Assembly: GCA_015661585.1 (NCBI GenBank)
Contig: DQVU01000062.1
Span: 1-5,721, forward strand
Source: Methanothermococcus okinawensis
GTDB taxonomy: Archaea > AGJL01 > Methanococci > Methanococcales > Methanococcaceae
Reading direction: 5' to 3'
DNA: 5,721 nt
Part shown: positions 5,484 to 5,721 of the stretch, piece by piece
How positions within the stretch are numbered: position 1 is the first letter of the stretch
Layout of the letters: the number at the start of each line of letters is the position of its first letter
The notes under the pieces: model-generated
What the model saw: only the letters and a program-made list of their open reading frames with translations
Told to the model about the DNA's origin: nothing
Database searches by the model: none
Made by a program: the position numbers and the translations under genes

Positions 5484-5697
5484 GAAGAAGAATTAAAATC
5501 AGAAAAAATAAATAAATATTAAACTGTTAAACCTAAATGAGGAATAAATGCAGGTGAAAAAGTAAAATATAGATCTTATTCCTCTGGACTCCAGTATGTA
5601 CTGGAGAGACAGTGTAGGATTTTCCTTAACCCTCCTTCTTCTTAAGAGTTTTTGCCTTTTCTGTTATTTCTTTATCTTTTTACTATAATTATTTTTA
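5484..5697 (+). repeat. Dispersed intergenic repeat, copy 2
   Basis: This copy lies just downstream of sppA, in the same orientation as copy 1 at the left end. The matching blocks are AATTAAAATCAGAAAA (5491-5506), ACCTAAAT (5531-5538), CCTCTGGACT (5581-5590), TGTACTGGA (5597-5605), ACAG and TAGG (5610-5618), TTCTTAAGAG plus T-tract (5638-5653), and the T-rich tail with TTTTTACT (5677-5684) and TAATTATTTTTA (5686-5697). About 35 more bases than in copy 1 lie between ACCTAAAT and the core. No reading frame, inverted termini or target duplication are seen. In this copy the element runs in the same direction as the upstream gene and could end its transcript. Confidence 0.75.
5581..5653 (+). ncRNA. 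Candidate small RNA or terminator core in repeat copy 2
   Basis: The core contains a perfect 8-base inverted repeat CTCCAGTA/TACTGGAG (5589-5596 and 5599-5606), in practice a 7-bp stem with a 4-base loop. UCCU (5580-5583) can pair with AGGA (5616-5619) around it. It ends with TCTTAAGA (5640-5647) and five Ts (5649-5653). An AAAATATAG TATA-like run lies about 15 bases upstream. The 3' arm of the hairpin is conserved in copy 1 but the 5' arm is not, so RNA structure is only partly supported. Confidence 0.3.
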
Positions 5698-5721
5698 TTT
5701 ATAGTTTATAACGTTATGTTC

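Noticed and set aside
1..5721. CRISPR array, insertion sequence or defence genes
   Set aside because: There are no regularly spaced short repeats, no transposase or Cas motifs, and the two repeat copies are single units without inverted termini.

Overview
The window looks like chromosomal DNA of a hyperthermophilic methanogen of the order Methanococcales (Methanocaldococcus/Methanotorris-like). The support is indirect: very AT-rich intergenic DNA, a G+C-packed tRNA with an encoded CCA end, BRE/TATA-type promoters, AGGTGA/GGTGAT-type ribosome binding sites, an archaeal-type prolyl-tRNA synthetase ending in tyrosine, and an archaeal OB-fold/winged-helix protein. The genus is inferred, not demonstrated.

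Layout. Bases 1-419 hold no gene but carry copy 1 of a dispersed repeat (about 125-303). A minus-strand operon follows, reading right to left: proS (prolyl-tRNA synthetase, 3140-1746, GTG start), crcB (fluoride channel, 1727-1332) and a DUF89/ARMT1-like metal-dependent phosphatase (1313-420, TTG start). The gaps are only 18 bases each. The 3141-3678 spacer contains the proS promoter region, a small frameshifted coding relic on the plus strand (3239-3426), and a strong BRE/TATA promoter for tRNA-Leu(UAA) at 3679-3766. A second, plus-strand operon encodes an OB-fold plus winged-helix protein resembling archaeal RPA-associated proteins (3883-4512) and, 23 bases later, a membrane-anchored SppA-type signal peptide peptidase (4536-5465). 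Copy 2 of the repeat lies beyond it (about 5484-5697).

How the parts relate. The genes are mostly housekeeping: translation (ProRS, tRNA-Leu), detoxification and damage control (fluoride export, DUF89 phosphatase), DNA metabolism (OB/wHTH protein) and membrane protein turnover (SppA). No defence system, CRISPR array or intact mobile element is visible. The most unexplained signal is the pair of same-orientation intergenic repeats bracketing the two operons. They share a core of about 65-70 bases ending in TTCTTAAGAG plus a T-tract, a conserved upstream A-rich block and a conserved T-rich tail. This looks like a dispersed noncoding element, possibly a small RNA with an intrinsic terminator.
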